From positions 1,184,864 to 1,248,863 of the forward strand of contig NZ_CP019333.1 of NCBI RefSeq assembly GCF_002163875.1: 64,000 bases of DNA, written 5' to 3'. The notes under the pieces are model-generated. The model had not been told where the DNA came from and ran no database searches. It was given only the letters and a program-made list of their open reading frames with translations. Made by a program: the position numbers and the translations under genes. The DNA is from Gilvibacter sp. SZ-19 (GTDB lineage: Bacteria > Bacteroidota > Bacteroidia > Flavobacteriales > Flavobacteriaceae). Below, piece after piece: positions 1 through 7,611 of the stretch. The number at the start of each line of letters is the position of its first letter. The stretch's first letter is position 1.

Positions 1-676
1 CCAATAGGTTCAAAATCCAAACAAAGAAGAATACGGTTAATAGGTAACCAGTAAAATTGCGGTATTTAGCACCGATGTTTGGTTTTGCAATTTCGTCTCT
101 CACATAGATCACTAATGGCTCCAATACACGAGCGAAACCAGTTGGGATCTTTTGTGTTTTATATTGTTTGGCCAAACGACCAAATAAGAATAACATTAAT
201 AGACCGATCAAAAGGATACCCAAAACACTCTTGGTGATCGAAAGGTCAAATGGAGTAGTTGCATTGGTTGGGTGATGCGCATCGTCAAACTCCACAGCGG
301 TAGCACCAGCATTCAGCTCGTAGATCTTTCCGTGAATCTTCACAAAACGGCTTCCACCCTTCTCTACGATCTCTTTTCCTTCATCGTCGTGGTGGAAAGC
401 AGAAGACATAAACGCAGTCAATCCGTTTTCTCCCCAAAGGATTACAGGAAGTGGGAATCCTACGTGACTCTCTTCGCCATCAGGAAAATGTGTGAATAAA
501 TGGAAATCGTGTGAATCTTTGGTGTGGTGTACAATGTACTCTTCGATCTCTTCTGGGGTGTTAACTGGGTCTCCATGTCCGCCATTTTGAGTTTTTGGGT
601 CACCCTTGGCAAATGCAGTTAACGAAATAAGAAAAACAAGACTAAAGGTCGTTACTGTTTTTGATACTAGCTTCAT
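1..676 (-). CDS. atpB: F0F1 ATP synthase subunit a, 5' part only
   Basis: Subunit a of the membrane F0 sector forms the proton half-channels beside the c-ring. The first 225 codons are present and the 3' end lies beyond position 1. The protein starts with a signal-peptide-like stretch (MKLVSKTVTTFSLVFLISL), then a His- and Asp-rich soluble region of about 120 residues. A first membrane helix follows (SVLGILLIGLLMLFLFGRL), then the YRNFTGYLLTVFFF region. A long N-terminal extension before the first helix is typical of Bacteroidota AtpB. The ATG at 676 is the only good start. It is the last gene of an AtpZ-like, DUF6168-like, AtpB run, but a strong -7 box at 728-735 suggests it also has its own promoter. 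Confidence 0.93.
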   Translation of the reverse strand, partial: MKLVSKTVTTFSLVFLISLTAFAKGDPKTQNGGHGDPVNTPEEIEEYIVHHTKDSHDFHLFTHFPDGEESHVGFPLPVILWGENGLTAFMSSAFHHDDEGKEIVEKGGSRFVKIHGKIYELNAGATAVEFDDAHHPTNATTPFDLSITKSVLGILLIGLLMLFLFGRLAKQYKTQKIPTGFARVLEPLVIYVRDEIAKPNIGAKYRNFTGYLLTVFFFVWILNLL

Positions 677-727
677 TCTAAATTGCTTCCTTTTTGAAGT
701 TATTATAACAACTCCCAAATTTTGGCG

Positions 728-735
728 CAAAGGTA
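728..735 (-). promoter_or_regulatory. -7 box upstream of atpB
   Basis: On the minus strand this reads TACCTTTG, an exact match to the Bacteroidota -7 consensus TAnnTTTG. It would start transcription about 45 bases before the atpB ATG. No convincing TTTG -33 box is seen at the usual spacing. A short hairpin (CTGTTT/AAACAG, 747-759) sits between the upstream stop codon and this box. Confidence 0.5.
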
Positions 736-761
736 GGCTTTATTTTCTGTTTAAAACAGCA

Positions 762-1169
762 TCATTCTTCATTTTTTGCAACTCTTTTTTGACTGAGCAA
801 GATCGAAAGAAAAAACACTTCAAAAATTAATGCGATAAAGAGCGGACTAAGCAAACTTATCGCTTCTGAATTTGTAAAGGATTCTCCGTTAAACAAATAG
901 GTGTTAAAGACGATCAAAAACACAAAGGCCTTGAGCACAACGCTAGCTAGGTAAAGGAATCCCAGCTGATCGGCAAATTTTTGGCTTGCGCCTAACCAAC
1001 GCAAACCGAAACACAGCACCACTGAAAAAACACCGTTAAAAAGATAAATTTCACTGAGTGGAAATGGCAATTCATTACCTGAATCGGCTATAATATTCTT
1101 ATGCAAAAAAAGTCCACCAAAAAGTATAGCTATGAAGACTACGGATAAAAATCCTAGTTTTTTGCTCAT
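762..1169 (-). CDS. Small four-helix membrane protein (DUF6168-like)
   Basis: A 135-residue hydrophobic protein with about four membrane helices (near residues 7-26, 42-60, 67-90 and 107-127) and a basic, hydrophilic C-terminus. It has no catalytic motif. A protein of this size and topology commonly sits between AtpZ/AtpI and AtpB in flavobacterial ATP synthase operons, and I recall it as DUF6168; the name is from memory. Its start abuts the stop of the AtpZ-like gene with no spacer. By position it may play the AtpI role in c-ring assembly or ion supply, which is inference from context only. Confidence 0.6.
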   Translation of the reverse strand: MSKKLGFLSVVFIAILFGGLFLHKNIIADSGNELPFPLSEIYLFNGVFSVVLCFGLRWLGASQKFADQLGFLYLASVVLKAFVFLIVFNTYLFNGESFTNSEAISLLSPLFIALIFEVFFLSILLSQKRVAKNEE

Positions 1170-1391
1170 TTATTTGTCTTTATTAAAGCGATTTACACGA
1201 TGTATGACAGAAAACATCGACGCAAAAATAGCAACTAAAGTGATGGTGGTTTCTAAGAAAGAGGTATTAAATTTAGAATCGAGCCAGGTTCCAAGTAAAT
1301 TCCCCAACCAGATGATCAACCCCATCTGCAAGCCGATACTTGAAAAAACTGCCCAGTTCTTAAGTGCTCCGTTTCCCTTTTCTTTTGGCAT
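1170..1391 (-). CDS. atpZ: AtpZ/AtpI-family protein
   Basis: A 73-residue protein with two membrane helices (about 14-35 and 44-62). The short loop contains the G-x-x-L-G-x-W-L-D-x-K-F pattern typical of the AtpZ/AtpI family, and the C-terminus is basic. Family members are accessory factors of F-type ATP synthase, linked to c-ring assembly or cation transport. It is the first gene of the atpZ-like, DUF6168-like, atpB run. The 84-base spacer upstream contains an 18-base palindrome at 1409-1426 that could be a control site. The start is ATG and the length is normal for the family. Confidence 0.8.
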   Translation of the reverse strand: MPKEKGNGALKNWAVFSSIGLQMGLIIWLGNLLGTWLDSKFNTSFLETTITLVAIFASMFSVIHRVNRFNKDK

Positions 1392-1408
1392 TCTTATTCA
1401 GATATAAA

Positions 1409-1426
1409 TTACCATAGATATGGTAA
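1409..1426. repeat. 18-bp palindrome upstream of atpZ
   Basis: TTACCATAGATATGGTAA has perfect 8-base arms (TTACCATA/TATGGTAA) around a 2-base centre. It lies 17 bases upstream of the atpZ ATG, in the gap after the bactofilin stop codon. It has no T-run, so it looks more like a dimeric-protein operator or an RNA hairpin than an intrinsic terminator. Confidence 0.45.
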
Positions 1427-1475
1427 GAGCGAACTTTAATACATGGTAGTCTTGGCCTTTTAGACCTCGCTAGTA

Positions 1476-1928
1476 TTAATTAGATACAGAAACGTCCTGA
1501 CCCTTTTTAGTTGTGCGCACCCCGGCCACTGCGGCGGAAGCACTCAAAGCATCTTCTATAGCATCTTTGGTCAAGCCGCCCATTACACAGGTAGCATTGA
1601 AGTTGGCTCCTGGTTCTACAGCCAGTTTGTTGGCAAATACCTCTCCCTCTATAACAGCCGTAGCGCGTAAGGTCAAAGTACCCGCAACCGTTAGTGTTCC
1701 GGAGATCTTACCTTCTACATCCGCATTTTCACAGTGTAGCGCTCCTTTTAAAGATCCTGTTTTACCGACAACCACCTTAGACGGAGTTGTCAAATTGCCT
1801 TCTACGGTACCTTCGAGCCTGAAGCCGCCTTTTGATTTGATGTCACCAACCAAATGCGTGCCTTCGCTGATCTTGTTCTGATTGGTACGTGTTTCCATTC
1901 CTGGGCGTGATTTTTTGTCAGAAAACAT
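1476..1928 (-). CDS. Bactofilin (polymer-forming cytoskeletal protein)
   Basis: Bactofilins form membrane-associated, nucleotide-free filaments from a right-handed beta-helix. This 150-residue protein has a short polar N-terminus, then the DUF583 core at about 18-120. The core shows repeating hydrophobic/Gly turns: GTHLVGDIKSKGGFRLEG, GTVEGNL, VVVGKTGSLKG, ADVEGKISG, AVIEGEVFA. The C-terminal tail is disordered. It starts 5 bases after the PorW/SprE stop codon, so the two are almost certainly co-transcribed. Family members scaffold cell-wall enzymes or polar machinery, and the coupling to PorW hints at a role in placing the secretion and gliding apparatus (inference). Confidence 0.9.
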   Translation of the reverse strand: MFSDKKSRPGMETRTNQNKISEGTHLVGDIKSKGGFRLEGTVEGNLTTPSKVVVGKTGSLKGALHCENADVEGKISGTLTVAGTLTLRATAVIEGEVFANKLAVEPGANFNATCVMGGLTKDAIEDALSASAAVAGVRTTKKGQDVSVSN

Positions 1929-1933
1929 AAGAT

Positions 1934-4495
1934 TTAGTTTTGGGGGTTATCAGGATTCTCAGATTCTTGCTCCAAATAAGCCGCAAGATTCTTGTGTATT
2001 TGTATGATTTTGTAGTTGTCTCTGCTGATGCTAAAGTAGGCCGGCTTTAATTTGTATCGCTTGTTGTCCTTTAGGAGTTCACCAAAACCTAAAGCGCCTA
2101 ATTTGCTGTCCAACCCGTGTACCACTACCAATTGTTGCTCCGGACTGTAATAATCTCTGGAAACACTCATCTGACGGTAATTCAGATAGTTAATGGCCGA
2201 ACTGATCGTATCGTGAACTGCCTGCGCCGCCTCATTGTCGTTTATGTTAAAGCTGTAGACCAACTTAAAGGAATTGCTCGCATCATCATCAATAAAAGAG
2301 CTGTCCGCTAACCTTGGTATGGTCGTAGAATAGATGAACTGCGCTTTTTTACCTTCTTCGCTGTTGGGATAGTTCAGCGCGACAAAATTCAAGGCCTTCT
2401 TATAGGCTTCAAAACCATCTCTTCTACCCAAAGCCGTGGCTTTAAGTAATTCTAGCTTAGGAACTATCTCATTCCCGTTATAGACTGTGATATACGTATC
2501 GCAACCCGAAATCACCTCTTCGTATTTCGAGGCTTCAAATGCCTTGAAAAGCTGATTGTATTTATACTCCGGACTCGACTCGTCTGTAGCTAAAGCTGCA
2601 TCCGGGTTATTGATGATCTCTGCATAACGAGAATCCGGATAATTGGCTGTAATATCGTTTTTATAATAGTCTCTTCGGCTTGCATTGCCAATTTCGTTAT
2701 AGATCTTGTACAAATTGTATTTAGAAGGCAGTACCAAGCGTTCTTCTGGATTCTTGGTCAGCAAGGTCTCTAGGCGTTCGGCCGCCAAGGGATACTCTTT
2801 AAACTTTTCTTTGTAGATCAATCCCAACTGATAGTATGCAAAATTCCTGTCGGTGGTCAAGGTGTCGATCTTGCCTTGGTCTATAGGAATAGCAGACAAA
2901 TAGGTTTCTGGCTTAAAGCGCGGATCTTCGCCTATAGAAAGGCCTGCAGATGCGATCTCTTCTGTATCTACACCGCCCACGGTATTCTTATCAGATCTTC
3001 TCCAATCATCTTCGAGCGCTCTATCTCCCCAACGTCTTCTGAACTCCTGTTTTCCATAGGCCACAGTTGTGGTGTTGTAAAAATAGAAGGCTCCGGCTTT
3101 AGAATTGTCTTCTTTACTGCCTTCAAAGAATTCGTTGTCCTTGAATTCATCGCCACCACTCTTGGCTCTATCTATGGAGTCTTGAATGGCGCGCGCTTTC
3201 AAGGCGTCTGTGTATTCGGTAAAATAAGCCAAACGCTCCTCCGGGCTCATGGCTACCAATCGCAAAATACTGTCGTTGGTGGTTGCGGTTAGTTCGTAGG
3301 CAATTACGTCATCTAGATTATCGCGTTTTTTCTTAAGGCGTCTGTACTCTAGTGTGTTCGGACGCATTTTCACCAAGGTGCTGTCGTAGTATGCTCCAGC
3401 CGTTTGATACTGGGCTCGGTCAAAGAAAATGGTTCCCAAGGTCACGTAGTTGCGCGCTTGCAAATAATCGTCTTGTTGGTTGGCTTTGATGGACTTATTG
3501 TAATACTCCATCGCTGTGGCGATACTGTCATTGCTCTGATGGTAGACCCCGATCTGATGATAGATCTTATCCAAAAAAGGACGGTTCTCTCGATTCTCTG
3601 CCAAATCGGTCAGCATTTCTAAAAAGAGTGTTTTGTCACCGTTCTCGTAATCAAAGTTCTTCGCCTTTTCGATGTAGGCATTGATCATATAAACTCTCGG
3701 CGTCTTGCGATTTAATGCAATAACCTCGTCAAAAGCCATATTAGCACTATCTGCAAATTGCAAGCGATTATAGATTTGCCCTTTTATGTAAAGCAAGCGC
3801 CCTTTGTTGTCATTATCTCGGGTATAATCCGCAGCAGTCTTAATGTACGGCAGTGCAGCCTCTAAGGTGTCTAGATTTATATACGCCTGCCCGATCATGG
3901 CCGAAGCCTCCGCCAGTTCTTCATCTTCTATTTCGCCGCGTTTGATCATGCGGTTCAGATCATCTATGGCGATCTCTTCGTTGTTGAGTCTGATGTTTGC
4001 CTTTGCTTTCCAGATCTTGGCAATGTTGATCTTGTCTCCGGTAGGATATTTTGAAAGCACATAATTAAATGCTTCCAATGCGGGAATGAATCGCTGATCG
4101 AAATATCTGGCCTTTCCCAAAAGAATAAAAGCTTCATCCATCTGCGGATTGCGCTCCTTCCCGTCTATGTACATGGAGTTCTTCTGGATCGCTTTGGCGG
4201 CCTTTTCTTCGGCCTTTTCGAAATTCGGATTCTTTGACTGCCCTGGTAGGCTCACATCTTCCAAAATCTCCAAGCGTTCTACGGGAAGAATTTCCCAGTA
4301 ATTATCGCGATAAGTATCGGCAAGCGATTGGCGACCTTCGTCAAAGGCCACTTGTCCGTTGTATAGTTTATTGTATTCCGCGGCAACAGCGTTCAGGTTG
4401 CGGTTTACAAAACCGTCTTTCTTTGTAGAACAGCTAATAATGCATAAGCTGCAGATGAGTAACGCGCAGGCCCCGTAGAATCCCCGTTTGAGCAT
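1934..4495 (-). CDS. porW: PorW/SprE-like TPR lipoprotein of the type IX secretion system
   Basis: An 853-residue TPR protein with a lipoprotein signal peptide whose lipobox ends at the Cys of IISCS (about residue 22). The N-terminal NRNLNAVAAEYNKLYNGQ region is typical of flavobacterial SprE/PorW. Multiple TPR-like helical pairs run through residues 60-400 and again at 530-720, with a charged linker near 430-520. PorW/SprE is an essential accessory lipoprotein of T9SS and of gliding motility, bridging the outer-membrane translocon to the periplasmic PorK/N ring. A T9SS cargo at 46791-47687 agrees with a working system. It is first of a two-gene operon with bactofilin. A promoter-like TTG-N17-TACCTTTC lies upstream. 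Confidence 0.82.
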   Translation of the reverse strand: MLKRGFYGACALLICSLCIISCSTKKDGFVNRNLNAVAAEYNKLYNGQVAFDEGRQSLADTYRDNYWEILPVERLEILEDVSLPGQSKNPNFEKAEEKAAKAIQKNSMYIDGKERNPQMDEAFILLGKARYFDQRFIPALEAFNYVLSKYPTGDKINIAKIWKAKANIRLNNEEIAIDDLNRMIKRGEIEDEELAEASAMIGQAYINLDTLEAALPYIKTAADYTRDNDNKGRLLYIKGQIYNRLQFADSANMAFDEVIALNRKTPRVYMINAYIEKAKNFDYENGDKTLFLEMLTDLAENRENRPFLDKIYHQIGVYHQSNDSIATAMEYYNKSIKANQQDDYLQARNYVTLGTIFFDRAQYQTAGAYYDSTLVKMRPNTLEYRRLKKKRDNLDDVIAYELTATTNDSILRLVAMSPEERLAYFTEYTDALKARAIQDSIDRAKSGGDEFKDNEFFEGSKEDNSKAGAFYFYNTTTVAYGKQEFRRRWGDRALEDDWRRSDKNTVGGVDTEEIASAGLSIGEDPRFKPETYLSAIPIDQGKIDTLTTDRNFAYYQLGLIYKEKFKEYPLAAERLETLLTKNPEERLVLPSKYNLYKIYNEIGNASRRDYYKNDITANYPDSRYAEIINNPDAALATDESSPEYKYNQLFKAFEASKYEEVISGCDTYITVYNGNEIVPKLELLKATALGRRDGFEAYKKALNFVALNYPNSEEGKKAQFIYSTTIPRLADSSFIDDDASNSFKLVYSFNINDNEAAQAVHDTISSAINYLNYRQMSVSRDYYSPEQQLVVVHGLDSKLGALGFGELLKDNKRYKLKPAYFSISRDNYKIIQIHKNLAAYLEQESENPDNPQN

Positions 4496-4554
4496 TGTGT
4501 AATTTTATATCAACTAAACTGAAAAAAGCCTGTTTTAGTATGCGTTTTTCCAGA

Positions 4555-4582
4555 GAAAGGTAAAAATACATTTCTTTTTCAA
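4555..4582 (-). promoter_or_regulatory. Promoter of the porW-bactofilin operon
   Basis: On the minus strand there is TTG (4582-4580), a 17-base spacer and TACCTTTC (4562-4555). This is one base from the TAnnTTTG consensus with near-normal spacing. The predicted RNA start leaves a leader of about 50 bases before the ATG at 4495. Confidence 0.45.
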
Positions 4583-4632
4583 TTATTGGGGGCTTAGCCT
4601 TAAAAAATGAGGCATTTCCACAGATTTCGATG

Positions 4633-4663
4633 TTTCATTTTGGCAGAATCGTTCGTACTTTTG
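4633..4663 (+). promoter_or_regulatory. Promoter of the PaaE-like reductase gene
   Basis: TTTC (4633-4636), a 19-base spacer and TACTTTTG (4656-4663, exact TAnnTTTG) form a good Bacteroidota promoter. Transcription would begin near 4670, which places an upstream in-frame ATG at 4630 outside the transcript and supports translation from the ATG at 4678. Confidence 0.6.
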
Positions 4664-4677
4664 CAAAAAAAATTGCC

Positions 4678-5730
4678 ATGGCAGACTTTCATGAACTCAA
4701 AATAGCGGCCGTTGAACCACAAACAAGCACGGCAGTAAGTCTAAAATTTCAAGTACCCAGCACTTTAAGTGAAGCTTATCAATTTGTTGCAGGTCAGTAC
4801 GTTAACCTAAGTTCCGTGATCAACGGTAAAGAGGTTAGACGCGCCTATTCCATTTGTAGCGCTCCCAGCAGCGGAGATTTGACAGTGCTGGTCAAGAAAG
4901 TTGAAAATGGGGTGTTCTCCACCTTCGCCAATGAGCAGCTTAAGGCGGGAGATCTCATAAAAGTGGCTACACCAGAAGGTAGATTCGTGCTTCCTCAGGC
5001 CGAATCGGGTCACTATTTATTTGTAGCCGCAGGAAGTGGAATCACACCAGTGCTTTCTATGATAACTGATTGCTTGCAAAATCGTCCAAACACCAAGCTG
5101 GTGCTGGTTTACGGTAATAGAAATCAAGACGGTACTATCTTCAAGGCTGAACTAGAAAACTTACAAGCTCAATTTCCCGAAAGGCTGCAGATCGAATGGA
5201 TATACAGCCGCCAAGATGGAGACAGTTTCCACTTTGGACGCATAGATCGCAGTAAAATTGGTTATGTGATCAACAACAAATATCAAGACCAAAAATTCGA
5301 TGAAGCCTTTGTTTGTGGCCCTGGAGACATGATCGATACTGTAATTGAAGCTTTGGCCGATTTCGGGATGCCACAAGAAAAGATTCACTTTGAGCGCTTT
5401 ACTGTTTCTGCGGATGATGGAGAAGCTACCACTACCGAAGTTCCGGATGGAAATGCGGCCATTACTTTTGTTATTGACGACGAAAGCAACACCATTACAG
5501 CACCGAATTCGATCTCTGTACTCGATATAGCTCTAAAAAATGATCTGGATGCTCCTTATTCTTGTCAAGGAGGGATCTGTAGTTCGTGTATTGCTCGAGT
5601 GACTTCTGGTTCTGCAGAAATGCGCAAAAACCAAATCTTGACCGATAGTGAAGTTGCCGAAGGTTTGATCCTTACCTGTCAGGCGCATGCAACCTCTGCT
5701 CAATTAACCATTGATTACGACGACGTTTAG
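4678..5730 (+). CDS. PaaE-like 2Fe-2S flavoreductase (ferredoxin-NADP+ reductase family)
   Basis: A 350-residue NAD(P)H:acceptor reductase passing electrons from NAD(P)H through FAD to a plant-type 2Fe-2S centre. The FAD motif RAYS is at 55-58 and the nucleotide-binding GSGITP at 119-124. The C-terminal ferredoxin domain has the cluster ligands C296, C301, C304 and C334 (CQGGICSSC...C). The order reductase-then-ferredoxin matches PaaE of the phenylacetyl-CoA epoxidase, but no paaABCD is nearby, so the partner oxygenase is unknown. Start 4678 was chosen because the promoter overlaps the earlier ATG. It converges with the tetR gene (4-base overlap of the ends). Regulation by that neighbour is possible but unproven. 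Confidence 0.85.
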   Translation: MADFHELKIAAVEPQTSTAVSLKFQVPSTLSEAYQFVAGQYVNLSSVINGKEVRRAYSICSAPSSGDLTVLVKKVENGVFSTFANEQLKAGDLIKVATPEGRFVLPQAESGHYLFVAAGSGITPVLSMITDCLQNRPNTKLVLVYGNRNQDGTIFKAELENLQAQFPERLQIEWIYSRQDGDSFHFGRIDRSKIGYVINNKYQDQKFDEAFVCGPGDMIDTVIEALADFGMPQEKIHFERFTVSADDGEATTTEVPDGNAAITFVIDDESNTITAPNSISVLDIALKNDLDAPYSCQGGICSSCIARVTSGSAEMRKNQILTDSEVAEGLILTCQAHATSAQLTIDYDDV

Positions 5731-6308
5731 TCCAAAAGCCTCAAGGTCTGGCGCACAATAGCGTCCAAAGTTTCTTGTTCCTGTTCGGTCTTTAAGGCTA
5801 CACGCATTCCAATTAAGGCATTGTAAATTGCTGCTGCTGTTTCCTTTGGATTCAGATCGGCACGCAGCTCGTTTTGATATTGCGCTTTTTTAATGGCCAT
5901 TTCCCATGCCTTTTGCAGATCCCATTGATTCCCTCTCACTATGGCAGCAACATCTTCATCTACGGCAGCCATTTCTGTCGCCGCATTGACCAACATACAT
6001 CCCCTGGGATGAAAATCGTCAATGTCTTGCTCAATTATCAGCGAAAAAATAGCTTCCAAGGTCTCTTTGATATCGGTTGCTGTTTCAATTAGATAGAGTT
6101 GTCTACCGATCACTCTTTTTCGGTATTGATGCAAAGACTTTAAATACAAATTGCGCTTGTCACCGAAGGTGTCATACAAACTCGATCTGCTCACCCCTAA
6201 ATGTTCCACAAGATCGTTGGCGGAAGTGGCGTGATAGCCCTTTTTCCAGAAAAGCCCAACGGCTGCATCCAGTACATTTTCTACCTCAAATTGTTTGGTT
6301 CTCGCCAT
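5727..6308 (-). CDS. TetR/AcrR-family transcriptional regulator
   Basis: A 193-residue one-component repressor. The N-terminal helix-turn-helix domain (about 8-55) has the typical ILxAAxxLFxKKGYHATSxxDL...GVSRSSLYDTFGDK layout. The C-terminal ligand-binding domain (about 75-193) is helical and holds HPRGCMLVNAATE, typical of the TetR C-terminal 16-like group. Three GGAAC-n4-GTTCC-type palindromes lie upstream of its start. One sits between the -33 and -7 boxes of its own promoter, so negative autoregulation is likely. The gene faces the PaaE-like reductase gene, a plausible but unproven co-target. The ligand is unknown. Confidence 0.9.
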   Translation of the reverse strand: MARTKQFEVENVLDAAVGLFWKKGYHATSANDLVEHLGVSRSSLYDTFGDKRNLYLKSLHQYRKRVIGRQLYLIETATDIKETLEAIFSLIIEQDIDDFHPRGCMLVNAATEMAAVDEDVAAIVRGNQWDLQKAWEMAIKKAQYQNELRADLNPKETAAAIYNALIGMRVALKTEQEQETLDAIVRQTLRLLD

Positions 6309-6352
6309 TTGCGAATGCGTTGCTTGAAAAACGGGGGTTTTTAGCGGTATTT

Positions 6353-6386
6353 CAAAGGTAGTAATTTATCGGAACATTTGTTCCAA
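6353..6386 (-). promoter_or_regulatory. tetR promoter with embedded operator
   Basis: On the minus strand, TTG (6386-6384), a 23-base spacer and TACCTTTG (6360-6353, exact TAnnTTTG). The GGAAC-ATTT-GTTCC palindrome at 6371-6384 fills most of the spacer, so a bound repressor would block polymerase. The RNA start would fall near 6345, giving a leader of about 37 bases. Confidence 0.55.
6371..6384. promoter_or_regulatory. TetR operator O1
   Basis: GGAACATTTGTTCC is a perfect inverted repeat with 5-base arms and a 4-base centre. It lies inside the spacer of the tetR promoter. The same pattern recurs at 6489-6502 and 6518-6531. Confidence 0.6.
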
Positions 6387-6488
6387 TTAATTTTAACTTA
6401 CTGATTTTGTGTTGTTTAAGATTGTTGGAAGTCTGTGATGCAAAGTAAAGGTAGAACCTACCGAAACTCCTTGGAAAATAGCCATTAT

Positions 6489-6502
6489 GGAACGATTGTT
6501 CC
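6489..6502. promoter_or_regulatory. TetR operator O2
   Basis: GGAACGATTGTTCC has the same perfect GGAAC/GTTCC arms and 4-base centre as O1. Its centre is 118 bases from that of O1. Confidence 0.55.
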
Positions 6503-6517
6503 GTAATTAATTTGCTC

Positions 6518-6531
6518 GGAACAAACATTCC
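6518..6531. promoter_or_regulatory. TetR operator O3 (imperfect)
   Basis: GGAACAAACATTCC keeps the GGAA/TTCC half-site cores but has one arm mismatch, and is bracketed by C and G. Its centre is 29 bases from that of O2, close to three helical turns, so O2 and O3 could be bound on one face of the DNA. Confidence 0.45.
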
Positions 6532-6562
6532 GAAATAACGCAACCAATTGATTATTAGCTGT

Positions 6563-7582
6563 TTAAATAATTTTGTTGATTAAGTCCACCACAGCCGTTG
6601 CGGGAATGGAATTTATGGCATTTTCATAGCCAGCAGGATGAGATTTTCCATAAACTGAGGTTGGAATGGCCGGGAACTTTTCCAGATCTGGAAGTAGACT
6701 ATGCGCAGCATTTTGTCCAAAAGGAGCAAAGCCCAAATACGGATGCGTTACTCCCCAGAGTGTGACCACTGGAACCCCATAATTTGCCGCCAAATGTCCG
6801 TTGCCGCTGTCCATGGCTAGCATTAGATCTAAATTGGAGATCAACGCCAATTCTTCTTCGAATTTCAAGAGACCCGCAACAACAAGAACATGTTCCAAAT
6901 CAGAAGCTAGTTCCAATAGCGAATCTCGCTCATTGGGAGCCCCGAAAAGCAATATCTTGGTTTTGCCCGTAGCATTTAGCCCTGACAAGACTTCGCGCAT
7001 TTGGTCAGAACTATAGGTCTTTGCCGCGAAGGCCGCATAAGGTGCTACCCCAACGATCTTTCCTTTCCATGCCGCCAGCAATTCCATAGCAGGCTTGGGC
7101 ATGGGCAGGCGATCTAAAGGAGAAAAGTCCTCTAACGAAACTGGAAATCCAAGGGCGTTAAAAACATCGGCATAGCGCTGATGCGATGTTTTTAATTGTG
7201 TCCAAGTTTTATTTGTAGGCTTGCAAAGGGCTTTCTTGGCAGCGCGATCTTTGTCTATGGCTGCGAGTGCAACTGCGCTGAAACTCAAAAAAGTCCGCAG
7301 TAATTTGGAGCGTAAAACATTGTGACAATCGGCAAGATGGGTTACTCCAAGCCCTTTGAGCTCAGCAGCTAATCGGCGCATGCCGAGCATCCCTTTATGG
7401 CTACCTTTTACTTCGGCAGCCTTAAAGTCTACATCCGGTATTCCATTAAAAATAGGTTGGTGGAATGCTTTAGAGACAACCGTGATCTGCGCACTTGGAT
7501 AGGTTTGCCGTAAAACTTGTAGCGCGGGAACTAACATGGCTACATCGCCCATAGCCGACAGGCGAATAATGGCGATATGCAT
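6563..7582 (-). CDS. Glycosyltransferase family 9 (heptosyltransferase-like)
   Basis: A 339-residue GT-B enzyme related to WaaC/WaaF. The N-terminus IAIIRLSAMGDVAMLVPAL is the classic acceptor-side GT9 motif. The C-terminal half carries the sugar-nucleotide region VVTLWGVTHPYLGFAPFG and the AMDSGNGHLAANYGVPVV segment typical of the family. It probably adds a sugar to lipid A core or a related glycolipid at the inner membrane; the donor is unknown. The start is the ATG at 7582; an in-frame TTG 12 bases earlier is less likely. It follows the DUF4254 gene by 29 bases and probably shares its promoter. Its 3' side is the tetR operator region. Confidence 0.85.
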   Translation of the reverse strand: MHIAIIRLSAMGDVAMLVPALQVLRQTYPSAQITVVSKAFHQPIFNGIPDVDFKAAEVKGSHKGMLGMRRLAAELKGLGVTHLADCHNVLRSKLLRTFLSFSAVALAAIDKDRAAKKALCKPTNKTWTQLKTSHQRYADVFNALGFPVSLEDFSPLDRLPMPKPAMELLAAWKGKIVGVAPYAAFAAKTYSSDQMREVLSGLNATGKTKILLFGAPNERDSLLELASDLEHVLVVAGLLKFEEELALISNLDLMLAMDSGNGHLAANYGVPVVTLWGVTHPYLGFAPFGQNAAHSLLPDLEKFPAIPTSVYGKSHPAGYENAINSIPATAVVDLINKII

Positions 7583-7611
7583 GTTCTTTTCCAAAAAAAG
7601 TGAGTTGAAGC

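Noticed and set aside
747-759. Hairpin CTGTTT/AAACAG between the DUF6168-like gene and atpB as a terminator
   Set aside because: Not followed by a T-run in the direction of transcription and a promoter box lies just after it; reported only as a short hairpin.
1132-1407. Plus-strand open frame of 91 codons opposite atpZ and the DUF6168-like gene
   Set aside because: The opposite-strand genes have clear membrane-protein character and family features; this frame has no recognisable motif and no promoter.
1513-1881. Plus-strand open frame of 122 codons opposite bactofilin
   Set aside because: Antisense frame of the bactofilin repeats; the repetitive beta-helix coding strand naturally leaves an open opposite frame.
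2876-3292. Plus-strand open frame of 138 codons opposite porW
   Set aside because: Lies inside the porW coding region; no signal, motif or ribosome-site support.
4630-4677. Earlier ATG start for the PaaE-like reductase
   Set aside because: It overlaps the promoter -7 box, and the extra residues do not match the family; the ATG at 4678 is used.
6352-6543. Minus-strand 63-codon frame in the tetR upstream region
   Set aside because: It is made of the three operator palindromes and the tetR promoter and has no protein features.
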